DNA from: Anaerolineae bacterium
GTDB lineage: Bacteria; Chloroflexota; Anaerolineae; Epilineales; Epilineaceae
Length of the DNA stretch: 46,498 nt
Reading direction: 5' to 3'
Assembly (NCBI GenBank): GCA_029262755.1
Contig: JAJCYU010000105.1
Location: 1 to 46,498, forward strand
The position numbers and the translations under genes were made by a program. How positions within the stretch are numbered: the stretch's first letter is position 1; each line of letters begins with the position of its first letter. The notes beneath the pieces are model-generated. The model searched no databases. It had not been told where the DNA came from and saw nothing but the letters and a program-made list of their open reading frames with translations. Positions 16,313 through 25,561 of the stretch are shown here, piece after piece.

Positions 16313-19300
16313 TCACCGGCAGGGGATCGTGCGGCCCACCTCCTCGTAGATCGCACGGAGATCCGCCGCGGTCGGCGCGCGGAAGGCATGGGCCGGGCTG
16401 GCCGCGATCCGCACGAGCAGCGCATCGTCCACGTCATCGCCCAGGCCGATCGTGTACACGTCGATGCCCGCGGCGCGGGCGCGCTCGCCTTCGGTGATGA
16501 CGGGCGCGGGATCGTCCTGGCGGCCGTCCGAGAGCAGCACGACCATCGGCTTGCGGCGCGTGGAACTCGGCACGGCGCGTAGCAGGTCGATGGCGGCGGC
16601 CAGGCCGCGGTCGATACGGGTGCCGGGGCGCGTGTCGATGATCGCCAGCGCGGTACGTAGGCTGGCTGGATCCGAAGAGAGATCGTGGATCACACGCGGC
16701 GCATCGTCGAAGGTGACCAGGGCCGCGGCGTCTGCGCCGGGCGCAAGATCAAGGAGATCCAGGAAGGTGCCGACCGCAGCCGTGGCGGCATCGAGCTTGG
16801 CGCCCGTCATGCTCGACGAGCTGTCCAGGACAAGGGCGACGTCGAAACGCAGCGTGCCTGGCAGGCAGTGTCCGCGCATGGCCAGCGGCAGGAAGAGCGG
16901 CTTCGGCGGCGGTCCAGCAGTCGGGGTAGCTTGCGTCGGCGCGGGGGTGGGCTCGACCGTCGGGGCGGGCGTCGGCGTCGGGGTCGGCGGCGCCTCGCGC
17001 ACGGTTACGAAGGGCACGGGGAACACGATGCGGCCCGGCGCGCCCCAGCCGTCGGTGAAGGTCGCCTCGGCCCGCACATTGGTGGGCCAGCGGCCGATCT
17101 GCTGGGGTTCGACGTCGAGCGCGAACGCGCTTCGACCGTAGGGCAGGGCCGCTTGCGACCAGGAAACGTCCGCGCCCGCCGCCGAGCCTCCTGCCGAGAT
17201 CGAAGCCGGCACCAGACGCATGTTGGCCGGCAGGGTGTCGATCAGGTTCAGGTTGATAGCGAGGGCGCCGGGGAAGTGGTAGCGCACCATGCGGTGCTGC
17301 AAGCCCGCCCAGTCGAAGGTCACATCTGCGTCGCTGGAGGACAGAGGTTGCGCATCGGCCTCGTAGGTAGAGCCGTCGAAGCGGTAGCCGCGCCAGCCCG
17401 TGCGGTTGCCGTCATGGACGATGATCTGGATGCCGTCGTCGCGAATGTCGCCCGCCGCGATGGCGGCGTTGGGCCAGGGGCGGCAGTCGCCGTCGCGATA
17501 GGCCAGGTCGCGATTGCAGTAGAAGGCGTGGTAGACGACCATCACGCGGCGGCGTTCGGAGGGTGGCCCGAGGGTTCTGGCGGCCAGCTTCATGCCCTCG
17601 CGCAGCACCGGGTAGGGCTTGGCGCCGAAGCCGCAGCTTGGGCGGTCGTTGCGGATGAAGCAGCTTGGCGGCCAGCGGCGGGCGATGCGGGGGATCTCCG
17701 CTAGCAGGTCGGCTCGGTCGTGCGTCGGCTCGATCTCGACGCGCGAGTCGCGGAAGTAGCCGACGATGCCGACCCTGTGCTTGTCCATGTCGATCCGGCT
17801 GACCAAGCGGCGTAGTTCGCGGATCGTGTCGCCCGCGTTGTCCGGAACGCCGTTGGGCGGGTAGAAGAGGGTCACGATCATGATGTCGGACGGCGACTCT
17901 CCGATGCCACAGAAGCCGTCAAGCTCGAGTTGAACCGTCGTGTGCTCGCCTAGGGCCAGATCGTCGGGCGCGGCCGTCTTGTCGCCGCGCAACACGCAGG
18001 TAGCGTCGCTCGGCACGGGCAGCGCGTCGCTGCCGGGCGGTGCCGGTTCGAAGACCGCGACAACGCTGCCCTGCTCGTCCGCGACGTAGACACGGCCGAC
18101 CTCGTCGGCGGCGATGCCGCTGAGCGTCTGCGGGTCCGTGGCCGCGAAGGGGCGTCCGTCGAAGCGTGCGCTCACGCGGCCGTCCGGCTCATAGCGCTCG
18201 ACGTAGCCGCTCTCACGTAGGCCGAAGAGGTGGCCGCGCGTGCCTCCGGCGATCGCGCGCACGTCATCCGCGACCGAGATCGTGGGCAGCGACGAGCCGT
18301 CCGCCGCGAACACGATCACGAGATCGCGATGATCGTCCAGCACCAGCACGCGGCCGTCCGGGCCAACGCTAAGGTCCTCGTAGGGGTTGATCGCGTAGGT
18401 CGAGCTGGTGTCGTCCGGCAGATCCCAGCGCGTGAAGCGAGGGCTGCCGCCCGCGGCGAGCAGCAAGAGGTGCGGATCGTCCTTGCGCGTGACCGGTGCG
18501 CGTTCATAGACAAGGGCGTATACCGTGTCGTTGACGTCACGAAAGGCCAGGTCGACGAGCTTGAGATGGTTGGCGTTGTCGCGGCCGAGGTCCTCGTTGC
18601 GTTCCCTGGACTGGGTGCTGAAGCGTTGCGTCCATACGGGATCGATCACCTGGATCTGCTGGCCGTATTCGACGGTAGTCGTCGTGCGGAAGAAGCCGAT
18701 GCCGTGCTCGTCCTCGATCCACTGTGCCCCGCCCGGATCGGGTCCGCGCGGCCCGGGGGTGAGGCGGATCTGAGGGGTCGGCATGGGGGTCGGCGACTCG
18801 ACGGGCGTCGGCTCGGCCGCCGAGGCGGTGGGTGTGGCCCGGTCGTCTTCTCGGCCGGCGCGTTTGCCGCGGTGCTCCTTGATGTAATAGCCGAAGAGGG
18901 CATCTGTGGTCGCGGCGCCGTCCGCGCGATCCACCCGCAGACGGCGCGTGCTGCCCACACTGCGGCGCGTCGTGAGGCCGAGCGTGTCGATGACCGTGCC
19001 GTCCGGCTGGAAGTAGCGTGCCGTCCGCGTACTGTCGAGCACGAACACCCGCTCGGGCGCAGGCACGCTGAGGTGGCGCGGTGCCACGAGCCCGCCATCG
19101 GCACGCGCATTGACCGCGGAGAGGAAGATCGCATCCACCTGCGCAAGCCCTGCTTCTCGGTAGCGCACGACCGCCGCCGTCGTCGGCAGCGAGGTGTCCT
19201 TGCCACCGCGCGTGCTGTAACAGGGGCCGTAGTTCGGGTCGTAGGCTGCCACCGCGTAGAACTGCCCCAGCGCCGGCCGTATGAGCGGCACGCGCACGGT

Positions 19301-20311
19301 TGGCTTGCAGATGGTGCCGCCGCCGGCCGAAGTCGCAATCGTGTGCTCGAAGGCGCGCGGCTCGATGCGGCAGGCGCCGCTGCCGTCGCCCACCCAGATC
19401 GTGTCGCCTCCCAGCGCGTGCACGACACCGGCGCGGCATTGGTTGAAGGGCGGACCGAAGCCGGAAGTACCGTACTTCGGGTGCTGCAGGTTGTAGATCT
19501 TGCGGATGTCCGCGCCGTCTGCGCGCAAGTCGAAGAGCTGCACACGGGTCTCGTTCAGGTCGCCGATGGCCAGCGTGGCGCCGTCGGCGCTGACGGAGAG
19601 ATCGGACATGAGCGTGAAACGTCCTTCCTCCGTACCGTGGCCGCCGAAGGAGAAGAGGCGCGTGCCGGCACCATCCACGACCACCACCGTGTTCGTCTGC
19701 TTCTCGGCCACGTACACTCGCCCGTCCGGACCGACGGCGATCGACGCCCCGTCCAGATCTTCCCACGCACCAACGTAGCTGCCGTCCAGAGCGAAGATCA
19801 CCACCCGTTGCCCGCCGGTGTCCAGCACGTACAGTCGGTCTGCCGGCTCGTCCAATACCAATTTGCCGACCGCGCCCATACCGCCCGGGCCGCTGCCCAC
19901 GGTCCCGAAGGGCGGCAAGAAGGTCCCGTCCGGCAGCATGGTCAGGACGCCGCCGACGCCACGGTCCGCGATGAACACGCGCCCGTCCGCCGCCACGTCG
20001 AGGCCCACCGGATCGTCGATCGCCGACCGCCCGCCTGCGACGCGATCCGGCCAACGATCGATGCGGACGTAGGCTTCCAGTGCCGGAGCTTGAGCGTGCA
20101 CCGTGCGCGCCTTGGATCGCGCAGACTCCCTGAGGGAACTGCGCGCCGATGTTTGTCCGTTCGGACCGCTCAGCGCCACGCTCGACGCCGCAGACGAATC
20201 GTGCAAACGATCCGGAGCCACGAACGTAGCAAGAACCACCAGCAGGGCTACGCGCGCCATGCGCCACGCAGCATCGGTGACGGTGGGAACTGCGACGTGG
20301 TGACGATCCAT
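16313..20311 (-). CDS. Giant secreted protein: two beta-propellers and two VWA-like domains
   Basis: 1,332 residues. N-terminal signal peptide (ARVALLVVLATFVA); a first NHL-type propeller (about 45-440) with blades such as DPVGLDVAADGRVFIADRGV; a Pro/Thr spacer (about 500-530); a second propeller-like region (about 550-800); a VWA-like domain lacking the DxSxS metal site (about 830-1010); a beta-sandwich-like stretch; a TP-rich spacer (about 1115-1140) ending FLPLAMR; and a C-terminal VWA domain (about 1150-1330) with an intact MIDAS start, DSSSSM. The TP spacer plus FLPLAMR pattern is common in secreted proteins of Chloroflexota. The ATG at 20311 is preceded by GGGAGG 6 nt upstream. It probably binds other proteins or surfaces outside the cell; no enzyme motif seen. 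Confidence 0.85.
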   Translation of the reverse strand: MDRHHVAVPTVTDAAWRMARVALLVVLATFVAPDRLHDSSAASSVALSGPNGQTSARSSLRESARSKARTVHAQAPALEAYVRIDRWPDRVAGGRSAIDDPVGLDVAADGRVFIADRGVGGVLTMLPDGTFLPPFGTVGSGPGGMGAVGKLVLDEPADRLYVLDTGGQRVVIFALDGSYVGAWEDLDGASIAVGPDGRVYVAEKQTNTVVVVDGAGTRLFSFGGHGTEEGRFTLMSDLSVSADGATLAIGDLNETRVQLFDLRADGADIRKIYNLQHPKYGTSGFGPPFNQCRAGVVHALGGDTIWVGDGSGACRIEPRAFEHTIATSAGGGTICKPTVRVPLIRPALGQFYAVAAYDPNYGPCYSTRGGKDTSLPTTAAVVRYREAGLAQVDAIFLSAVNARADGGLVAPRHLSVPAPERVFVLDSTRTARYFQPDGTVIDTLGLTTRRSVGSTRRLRVDRADGAATTDALFGYYIKEHRGKRAGREDDRATPTASAAEPTPVESPTPMPTPQIRLTPGPRGPDPGGAQWIEDEHGIGFFRTTTTVEYGQQIQVIDPVWTQRFSTQSRERNEDLGRDNANHLKLVDLAFRDVNDTVYALVYERAPVTRKDDPHLLLLAAGGSPRFTRWDLPDDTSSTYAINPYEDLSVGPDGRVLVLDDHRDLVIVFAADGSSLPTISVADDVRAIAGGTRGHLFGLRESGYVERYEPDGRVSARFDGRPFAATDPQTLSGIAADEVGRVYVADEQGSVVAVFEPAPPGSDALPVPSDATCVLRGDKTAAPDDLALGEHTTVQLELDGFCGIGESPSDIMIVTLFYPPNGVPDNAGDTIRELRRLVSRIDMDKHRVGIVGYFRDSRVEIEPTHDRADLLAEIPRIARRWPPSCFIRNDRPSCGFGAKPYPVLREGMKLAARTLGPPSERRRVMVVYHAFYCNRDLAYRDGDCRPWPNAAIAAGDIRDDGIQIIVHDGNRTGWRGYRFDGSTYEADAQPLSSSDADVTFDWAGLQHRMVRYHFPGALAINLNLIDTLPANMRLVPASISAGGSAAGADVSWSQAALPYGRSAFALDVEPQQIGRWPTNVRAEATFTDGWGAPGRIVFPVPFVTVREAPPTPTPTPAPTVEPTPAPTQATPTAGPPPKPLFLPLAMRGHCLPGTLRFDVALVLDSSSSMTGAKLDAATAAVGTFLDLLDLAPGADAAALVTFDDAPRVIHDLSSDPASLRTALAIIDTRPGTRIDRGLAAAIDLLRAVPSSTRRKPMVVLLSDGRQDDPAPVITEGERARAAGIDVYTIGLGDDVDDALLVRIAASPAHAFRAPTAADLRAIYEEVGRTIPCR

Positions 20312-20553
20312 GGGTGGCCTCCCGTATCCAAGAGTGTCCGGCGCAAGGCGTGCGACACGGCGCCCACCTTCCTGGTTCCGTCGGCTCGTGGCCGGTATCC
20401 TTGCAAGTGTTGAACGCGGCCGCGCCGCCCGACTCTAAGTTTCGTCACGGATCGCGCGAGCCCTGGACGCGCTGCGGCCATAGTGTTAGCCTCGATCTAC
20501 CGGCATGCGAATGCAACTTCACCCCACGCACCCAACGATCGGAGCGACCTCTC

Positions 20554-21048
20554 ATGGCCCCCAGTTCCTCCCCTCCCCAGCCCGGCACGGGCTACGATGT
20601 CCAGCTCAAGACCTTGCCCTCGCAGACCGTCGTGACGATGCGCAAGGATACGACGCCCGAGGGCTTGCCCGAGGCCTACGGCGAGATGCTGCCCGCCACG
20701 CACCACGCGATCCAGGGTGCCGGCGGCGAGAGCGCCGGCCCGCCCTTCGGCGCGTACCACGCGTTCACGCCGGAGCACGTGGATCTGGAGGCCGGCGCGC
20801 CCGTGGTCGCCGCCATCGAGGTCGAAGAGCCCGTGCGCTGCTACCAACTGCCGGAACTGCATGTGGCCAGCCTGATGCATGAAGGGCCATACGAGGGCCT
20901 CGGCGACGCGCATGCCGCGCTCCAAGGCTGGGTCTCGCAGCAAGGGCACACGCGCAACGGCCCACCGATGGAGATCTACTGGACAGACCCGGGCGCCGAG
21001 CCGGATACGAGCAAGTGGCGCACGGAGCTCGTGCAGCCCGTCGAGTAG
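20554..21048 (+). CDS. GyrI-like small-molecule-binding domain protein
   Basis: 164 residues. It has the stand-alone effector-binding fold of the GyrI/AraC/BmrR family: a first strand VQLKTLPSQTVVTMR, then a central helix with ATHHAIQGAGG, and the conserved second-half strands VRCYQLPELHVASLMHEGPY and MEIYWTDP near the end. No DNA-binding domain is attached. Such proteins bind or hydrolyse small hydrophobic or cationic compounds. The ATG at 20554 follows GGAG by 9 nt; the upstream open frame is unconserved. Single gene, convergent with the DUF72 gene. Confidence 0.85.
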   Translation: MAPSSSPPQPGTGYDVQLKTLPSQTVVTMRKDTTPEGLPEAYGEMLPATHHAIQGAGGESAGPPFGAYHAFTPEHVDLEAGAPVVAAIEVEEPVRCYQLPELHVASLMHEGPYEGLGDAHAALQGWVSQQGHTRNGPPMEIYWTDPGAEPDTSKWRTELVQPVE

Positions 21049-21199
21049 TCGCGCGGCCCGTCGAGCACCCGCGCGGCCGGGTCGCGTCAGCGAGAGATCG
21101 GTCACCTAGGCGCGCGACACGTGGGATCGGCGCGTAGCCCGTTGCGAACACGGCCGGTAGGACAAAGCCGGCGTGTACTGCGTCCTGCATTCGGCCGCG

Positions 21200-22108
21200 C
21201 TACACGCCGTCCGTCTCGTCGCCGAAGAGCTTCGGCTGCACCGGCGGCGTCGCCGTGTCCGCCCGCGGCTCCGCCTCCCCCGGCCAAGGCGGCATTGCGC
21301 CCACCGGTGCCCCGCGTTCGCGCAGCATCGCATGCCAGGTGCGGGCGAGCTGAGGCGCGCCCGTGTCGCCCGGCAAGTGGATGAATAGCACCGGGCGACG
21401 GCCTTCGGCGATCCATGCGGTAAAGCGATCGGCCCATTCCTCCAGCCAGGGGGCGTTGGCCGGAAGGTCGGGATCGGCGATCAGGCGCACGACGGGCTGG
21501 TCGCCCAGCTGTTGCGGCCACACCGGTAGATCGGGTTTGCGCTGCCTGGCCTTTTCGGCCTCCGGCTCGTGTACCGCCGATGCGCGGAGCGGGCGGCTAT
21601 CGAGGACCACGCGGTCGGCGCCGTGCTCGGCCAAGAGGGCGTCGACGTCCGTGACCCATTGCTCGGAGAAGAGGGTGGGGTGCCGCAGCTCCACCGCGAC
21701 GTCCAGCCACCGGGGCAGCGTGTCGAGGTAGGCAGCGAGCGTAGGGAGCTGAGCGCGGCCGAAGCGCGGCGGCAGCTGGAGCATCGTGGGTCCGAGCCGC
21801 GAGCGTGCTGCGTCCAACGCGTCGAGGAACATCCGCGTCTCGACCTCGGCATCCACGAGCCCACGGTCGTGGGTGATGGCGCGGGGGACCTTGAAGGAGA
21901 ACCCGAAGCCCGGCGGCGTTTGGGCGGCCCAAGCCGCGAGGCGCTGCGGAGTCGGGATCGCGTAGAAGGTCGGGTTGCCTTCCACGGAGTTGAACACGGA
22001 CGCGTATTCGCCGAGCCGGTCCGACGCCTTGGCGTCCCGCGAGTAGAGCGAGCCGTGCCAGGAGCGAGAACCCCAGATCGGCAGGCCCAAGCCGTAGCGT
22101 TCGATCAT
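21200..22108 (-). CDS. DUF72 (YecE-like) family protein
   Basis: 302 residues with the features of the DUF72 TIM-barrel family: an opening GLPIWGSRSWHGSLY, EYASVFNSVEGNPTFYAIP (the family's ...VE.N.TFY.. motif), FSFKVPRAITHDR, LQLPPRFGR, and VAVELRHPTLF. The biochemical role of the family is not settled. The C-terminus (last ~25 residues, PRADTATPPVQPKLFGDE) is a low-complexity tail. The start at ATG 22108 fits the family's N-terminus; 18 further in-frame codons upstream are low complexity. Divergent from the membrane protein gene at 22353. Confidence 0.9.
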   Translation of the reverse strand: MIERYGLGLPIWGSRSWHGSLYSRDAKASDRLGEYASVFNSVEGNPTFYAIPTPQRLAAWAAQTPPGFGFSFKVPRAITHDRGLVDAEVETRMFLDALDAARSRLGPTMLQLPPRFGRAQLPTLAAYLDTLPRWLDVAVELRHPTLFSEQWVTDVDALLAEHGADRVVLDSRPLRASAVHEPEAEKARQRKPDLPVWPQQLGDQPVVRLIADPDLPANAPWLEEWADRFTAWIAEGRRPVLFIHLPGDTGAPQLARTWHAMLRERGAPVGAMPPWPGEAEPRADTATPPVQPKLFGDETDGV

Positions 22109-22352
22109 GGTAGGCGCCCTTGGAGAGCGGGAGGGGAGAGGGAGAGGAAGAGGCAGCGACAACCAGTGCCGGCCGGGTAGCCGCGCTCACGGTACGAGCT
22201 CGCGCGAGGAGCGTCAATCGCAAAATTCGAGAGCGACGTGCGGTCTCGACAGCCCCGGGGGCCCCTGGTACCGTCGGCTCCTCGGCGCGCCGATATCCTC
22301 TTGCCGAGAAGTCCGGATCGTTTCCACCGACGACGCGAGCGAGTTGCCTGTA

Positions 22353-22925
22353 ATGTCCACATTCCGCAAGGCGGTACGAAATCTCGCTCCGACTGGTGAG
22401 GAGCGACGTACGATGATCATCGGCGCCGTCGTGCCCGCTCTGATCGGGCTGTTCGCAGTGATCGGCTTGGGCAGACTATCCGGCTACGATGCGCGCATCC
22501 TCTACAGTGCCGCCATCCCAAGCCTGCGGCTCCTCAGCTCCACGGTGAGCACGGCCGCGGCCACGATTCTGGCCCTGATGGTCACCGTGCTCAGCCTGAG
22601 TTCCAATGCCGATGCCGATCTACCCCTCGAACACTATCGCCGCATCGAGCGCATCGCGTTTCTATGCACCGCGGCGCTCATCGGCGCGTTGGTGTCTCTC
22701 CTGGTCTACGGTCTGCCCATCCAGGAATCCGACAAGATTGAAGGCTCGTGGTTCATCGTCGTCTACTTCCTCGGCTCGGCGACCGGCGCCAGTCTTGCGG
22801 CGATCATGATGGCCGTGATGCTGCAGCTGCTTGCCACGGTCAATCAGGTAATCCTTGCCTATCGACCGGACGTAGCGGAAGAGAACGCAGAGACGCGCAG
22901 TGCGAAGGACGCTTCGCCCGGATGA
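22353..22925 (+). CDS. Four-helix membrane protein, unknown
   Basis: 190 residues, not recognised. Four predicted membrane helices: IIGAVVPALIGLFAVIGL (about 22-40), a middle one (about 62-85, ATILALMVTVLSLS), one at about 98-116 (FLCTAALIGALVSLLVYG) and one at about 127-152 (FIVVYFLGSATGASLAAIMM). The N- and C-termini are charged and hydrophilic. The last four bases overlap the start of the SASA esterase gene (ATGA), so the two are coupled. It may anchor or assist the esterase, but that is only positional inference. Confidence 0.7.
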   Translation: MSTFRKAVRNLAPTGEERRTMIIGAVVPALIGLFAVIGLGRLSGYDARILYSAAIPSLRLLSSTVSTAAATILALMVTVLSLSSNADADLPLEHYRRIERIAFLCTAALIGALVSLLVYGLPIQESDKIEGSWFIVVYFLGSATGASLAAIMMAVMLQLLATVNQVILAYRPDVAEENAETRSAKDASPG

Positions 22926-24799
22926 GGACTCGTCCGCAGGATGCATCCGACGATCGTACTCGCGCGGCGGGGTCGTTCGCCCGAGTGAGCGCCGGCGCTA
23001 CCGTGTGCGTCGCGCTTGTCGTTGTCGTGGGCGCCGTCTTGCGTCCTACGGATAGCGTCTCCGTTCCGAACACTGTTCAGTTCGCCGACGTTCCCGAAGA
23101 GGAGCAGGCAGGCTACCAGGTTCTCCACCAACTCGAGATCCCGGCCGAGGGTCCCGGCTACCACCAACAGCCACCACCCTACACCATCGACCGTTCCGCG
23201 GAGCTGGGCGATCGCTTCGACCGCGTCGCGTACCATCTTGCGCTCGAAGGGCGCGGTTTCGCGGGCACACGGACTCTGTGGGTCTCGATGGCCGCCTTCA
23301 CGGACACGTTGCGGCACCTCGGCTTGCCTGTCCTCTCGACCGGCGCGGTGTTCCAACGCGCCGTGCAAGAGCTCCATGTATACGGCAGCGAGACCGATCT
23401 GCCGCGCGGCGCGAAGTTGGGCGCGGGTGCAATCGAGTTCTGGCCGCACAACTACACGCCGATCAACGAGCGGCGCGTTCCAGGCGCGGATGACAGCGCC
23501 TACGACCACGGCGATCTCCCGGTCGATCCGCGGGAGGGCTACGGATCGCTGCAAGTGCATCACCCCGACTCGGCCACGGTCTTGTTCGCCTGGAACGGGT
23601 GGGGCAGCACCGGCGCCTCCGATCTGGGCATCGGCACGAGCCGCATGGGGCACGCGGACTGGACCTTCGCGCAGAACGCCGGCGACTACGCGCGGCGAAC
23701 GCTCACGATCCTCGTCCGCCCCACGACCCCGCTTTCGTCCACGTCGTCGATCACGTCTACGTTGCAGCTTTTCGCCCCCCGCGCCCACGCGGTACACCAG
23801 CGGGACGGCGCGAACCGTGCGCGCGTGCCGATCGTCGGGCGCGCGAGCGCGGGCGGGCTGACGGCGCAGGCACGCGCGCACCCGCTTGCGCCCGACGGCT
23901 CGCCGGCCGACCCCGCGACGCCGTGGCGGACGCTTGCGCTTGCGCCGGACGGACACATCCGGGATGCGCTCGTCCTCGATGCCGGATGGTACGCGGTGGA
24001 GGTCGGGCTCTTCGCATCGACGGATCGCGAGACGACGGGCGATCCGCTCGTGACGCGGCGGATCGGGCCGGTCGGCGTCGGTGAGGTTTTCATCTCGGCC
24101 GGCCAGTCCAACTCGGCCAACCACGGCATGCCGCAGAGCGAGCCGCGGGATCGGCGCGTCACGGCGGGCGGGCTCGACGGATGGCGGCCCGCGTGGGACC
24201 CGCAACCGGTCGCGACCGGTGACGGCGGCTCGCCATGGCCCGCGTTCGCGGACCGGATCGCCGCGGAACTCGACGTGCCGGTCGGTCTCGTGTCCGTCGG
24301 CTGGGGAGGCACGCAGGTCAGCCAGTGGCTGCCCAACGGCACGCTCTATCCGCGGCTGCGTGACGCCATCGAAGCGCTGCGGCCCAACGGCGCCCGTGCC
24401 GTATTGTGGCACCAAGGGGAGTCCGACGCCCAAGGTGGCACGGCGTCGGACGACTATGCACGCAGGTTGGCGGTCATCATCGCCGCGTCGCGCGATGACG
24501 CAGGGTTCGCGTTGCCGTGGGGCGTCGCGCGCGGCGGTTTCATGCCCGGCATCGTCCCTGAGTGGATCGCGGCCGTCGTCTCCGGCCAGGACGCGGTGAT
24601 CGCCGCGGACCCGGCCGTGTTCGCCGGCCCACCGACCGACGACCTCGTCGGCGCGGCCTGGAGGCACGACACGGTTCACTTCAACGCAGCGGGTCTCGAC
24701 GAACATGGTGAGCGTTGGGCAAGGCACGTGCTAGGCTGGCTCCGCGACGGTGGCCGATTGCCCGGCGGCGCCCCGACGGCGTTGCCACCGCCGGACTAG
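22922..24799 (+). CDS. SASA-type (sialate O-acetylesterase-like) SGNH esterase, membrane-anchored
   Basis: 625 residues. A hydrophobic N-terminal segment (about 22-40, ATVCVALVVVVGAVL) is a signal anchor. The first ~380 residues are an unassigned, probably beta-rich ectodomain. The catalytic domain (about 385-610) has the SGNH/SASA blocks: FISAGQSNSANHG with nucleophile Ser396, SVGWGGTQVSQW, VLWHQGESD, and DTVHFNAAG giving Asp583 and His586. Carbohydrate acetylesterases of this family deacetylate sialic acids, xylan or other surface sugars; the substrate here is not readable. The start overlaps the stop of the preceding membrane protein gene. Confidence 0.88.
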   Translation: MRTRPQDASDDRTRAAGSFARVSAGATVCVALVVVVGAVLRPTDSVSVPNTVQFADVPEEEQAGYQVLHQLEIPAEGPGYHQQPPPYTIDRSAELGDRFDRVAYHLALEGRGFAGTRTLWVSMAAFTDTLRHLGLPVLSTGAVFQRAVQELHVYGSETDLPRGAKLGAGAIEFWPHNYTPINERRVPGADDSAYDHGDLPVDPREGYGSLQVHHPDSATVLFAWNGWGSTGASDLGIGTSRMGHADWTFAQNAGDYARRTLTILVRPTTPLSSTSSITSTLQLFAPRAHAVHQRDGANRARVPIVGRASAGGLTAQARAHPLAPDGSPADPATPWRTLALAPDGHIRDALVLDAGWYAVEVGLFASTDRETTGDPLVTRRIGPVGVGEVFISAGQSNSANHGMPQSEPRDRRVTAGGLDGWRPAWDPQPVATGDGGSPWPAFADRIAAELDVPVGLVSVGWGGTQVSQWLPNGTLYPRLRDAIEALRPNGARAVLWHQGESDAQGGTASDDYARRLAVIIAASRDDAGFALPWGVARGGFMPGIVPEWIAAVVSGQDAVIAADPAVFAGPPTDDLVGAAWRHDTVHFNAAGLDEHGERWARHVLGWLRDGGRLPGGAPTALPPPD

Positions 24800-24883
24800 C
24801 ACAGTTCTCAGCCAGCCCTGCAACCCCCTCGGCGACCAACCGCACGTACGGACCGCGCACATGCCCTCGACCGGAGCACAGCC

Positions 24884-25480
24884 ATGTCTCGTCCCCAGCC
24901 CTCGCCGCTACCCCTTGTCGCCCTGTTTCGCGGCATCAACGTCGGTGGTCGCAACGTGCTGAAGATGGCGGATCTGCGGGATCTGCTACGCGGCTTGGGG
25001 CTGCACGACGTGCAGACCTACATCCAGAGCGGCAACGTTGTCTTTCGCATGGATGATGCGGACGCCCCTGGTAGTGCAGGCGCCGGCGAGCGCGACCTCG
25101 CGGCCTTACGTGCGCGTATCGAAGACGCCGTGGAGGCGGCGCACGGATTCCGGCCGCGGGTGCTTGTGCTTGGCGGAGAGGAATTGCTCAGCGCCATCGC
25201 CGCCAACCCCTATCCCGAAGCAATGGCGGAACCAAAGACGCTGCACCTCTTCTTCTTGGAACAGGTGGCCTCAGAAGCGGACCTCGACACGTTGAACGAA
25301 CTGCGGCGCGACGGCGAGCGCTTCGCGTTGTTTGAGCGTGTCTTCTATCTCCATGCCCCCGCGGGCATTGGGCGTTCGAAGCTTGCGTCGAAGGTCGAGC
25401 GCGCTCTGGGCGTGGCCGCGACAGCACGCAACGGACGCAGTGTGGCGGCCATCGGGAACATCGTGGCGCCTCCCGAGTAG
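24884..25480 (+). CDS. DUF1697 family protein
   Basis: 198 residues. It matches the DUF1697 pattern from the start: VALFRGINVGGRNVLKMADL, YIQSGNVVF, then NPYPEA, LHLFFLE and GIGRSKLASKVERALGVAAT, ending AIGNIVAPPE. It is about the usual size for the family, cytoplasmic, with no known catalytic activity. A 10-residue low-complexity insertion (about 57-66) follows the first motif block. The ATG at 24884 has GGAG 7 nt upstream. The last ten codons and following bases reappear, decayed, at 28564-28604 upstream of the duplicated lipoprotein. Confidence 0.9.
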   Translation: MSRPQPSPLPLVALFRGINVGGRNVLKMADLRDLLRGLGLHDVQTYIQSGNVVFRMDDADAPGSAGAGERDLAALRARIEDAVEAAHGFRPRVLVLGGEELLSAIAANPYPEAMAEPKTLHLFFLEQVASEADLDTLNELRRDGERFALFERVFYLHAPAGIGRSKLASKVERALGVAATARNGRSVAAIGNIVAPPE

Positions 25481-25561
25481 AAAGGCTGTCGCATACACAG
25501 AAGCACGGCGACACCGCCCGCACCAGCTCGTGACCTCGACACATTCAGGGAGGAACCACTC

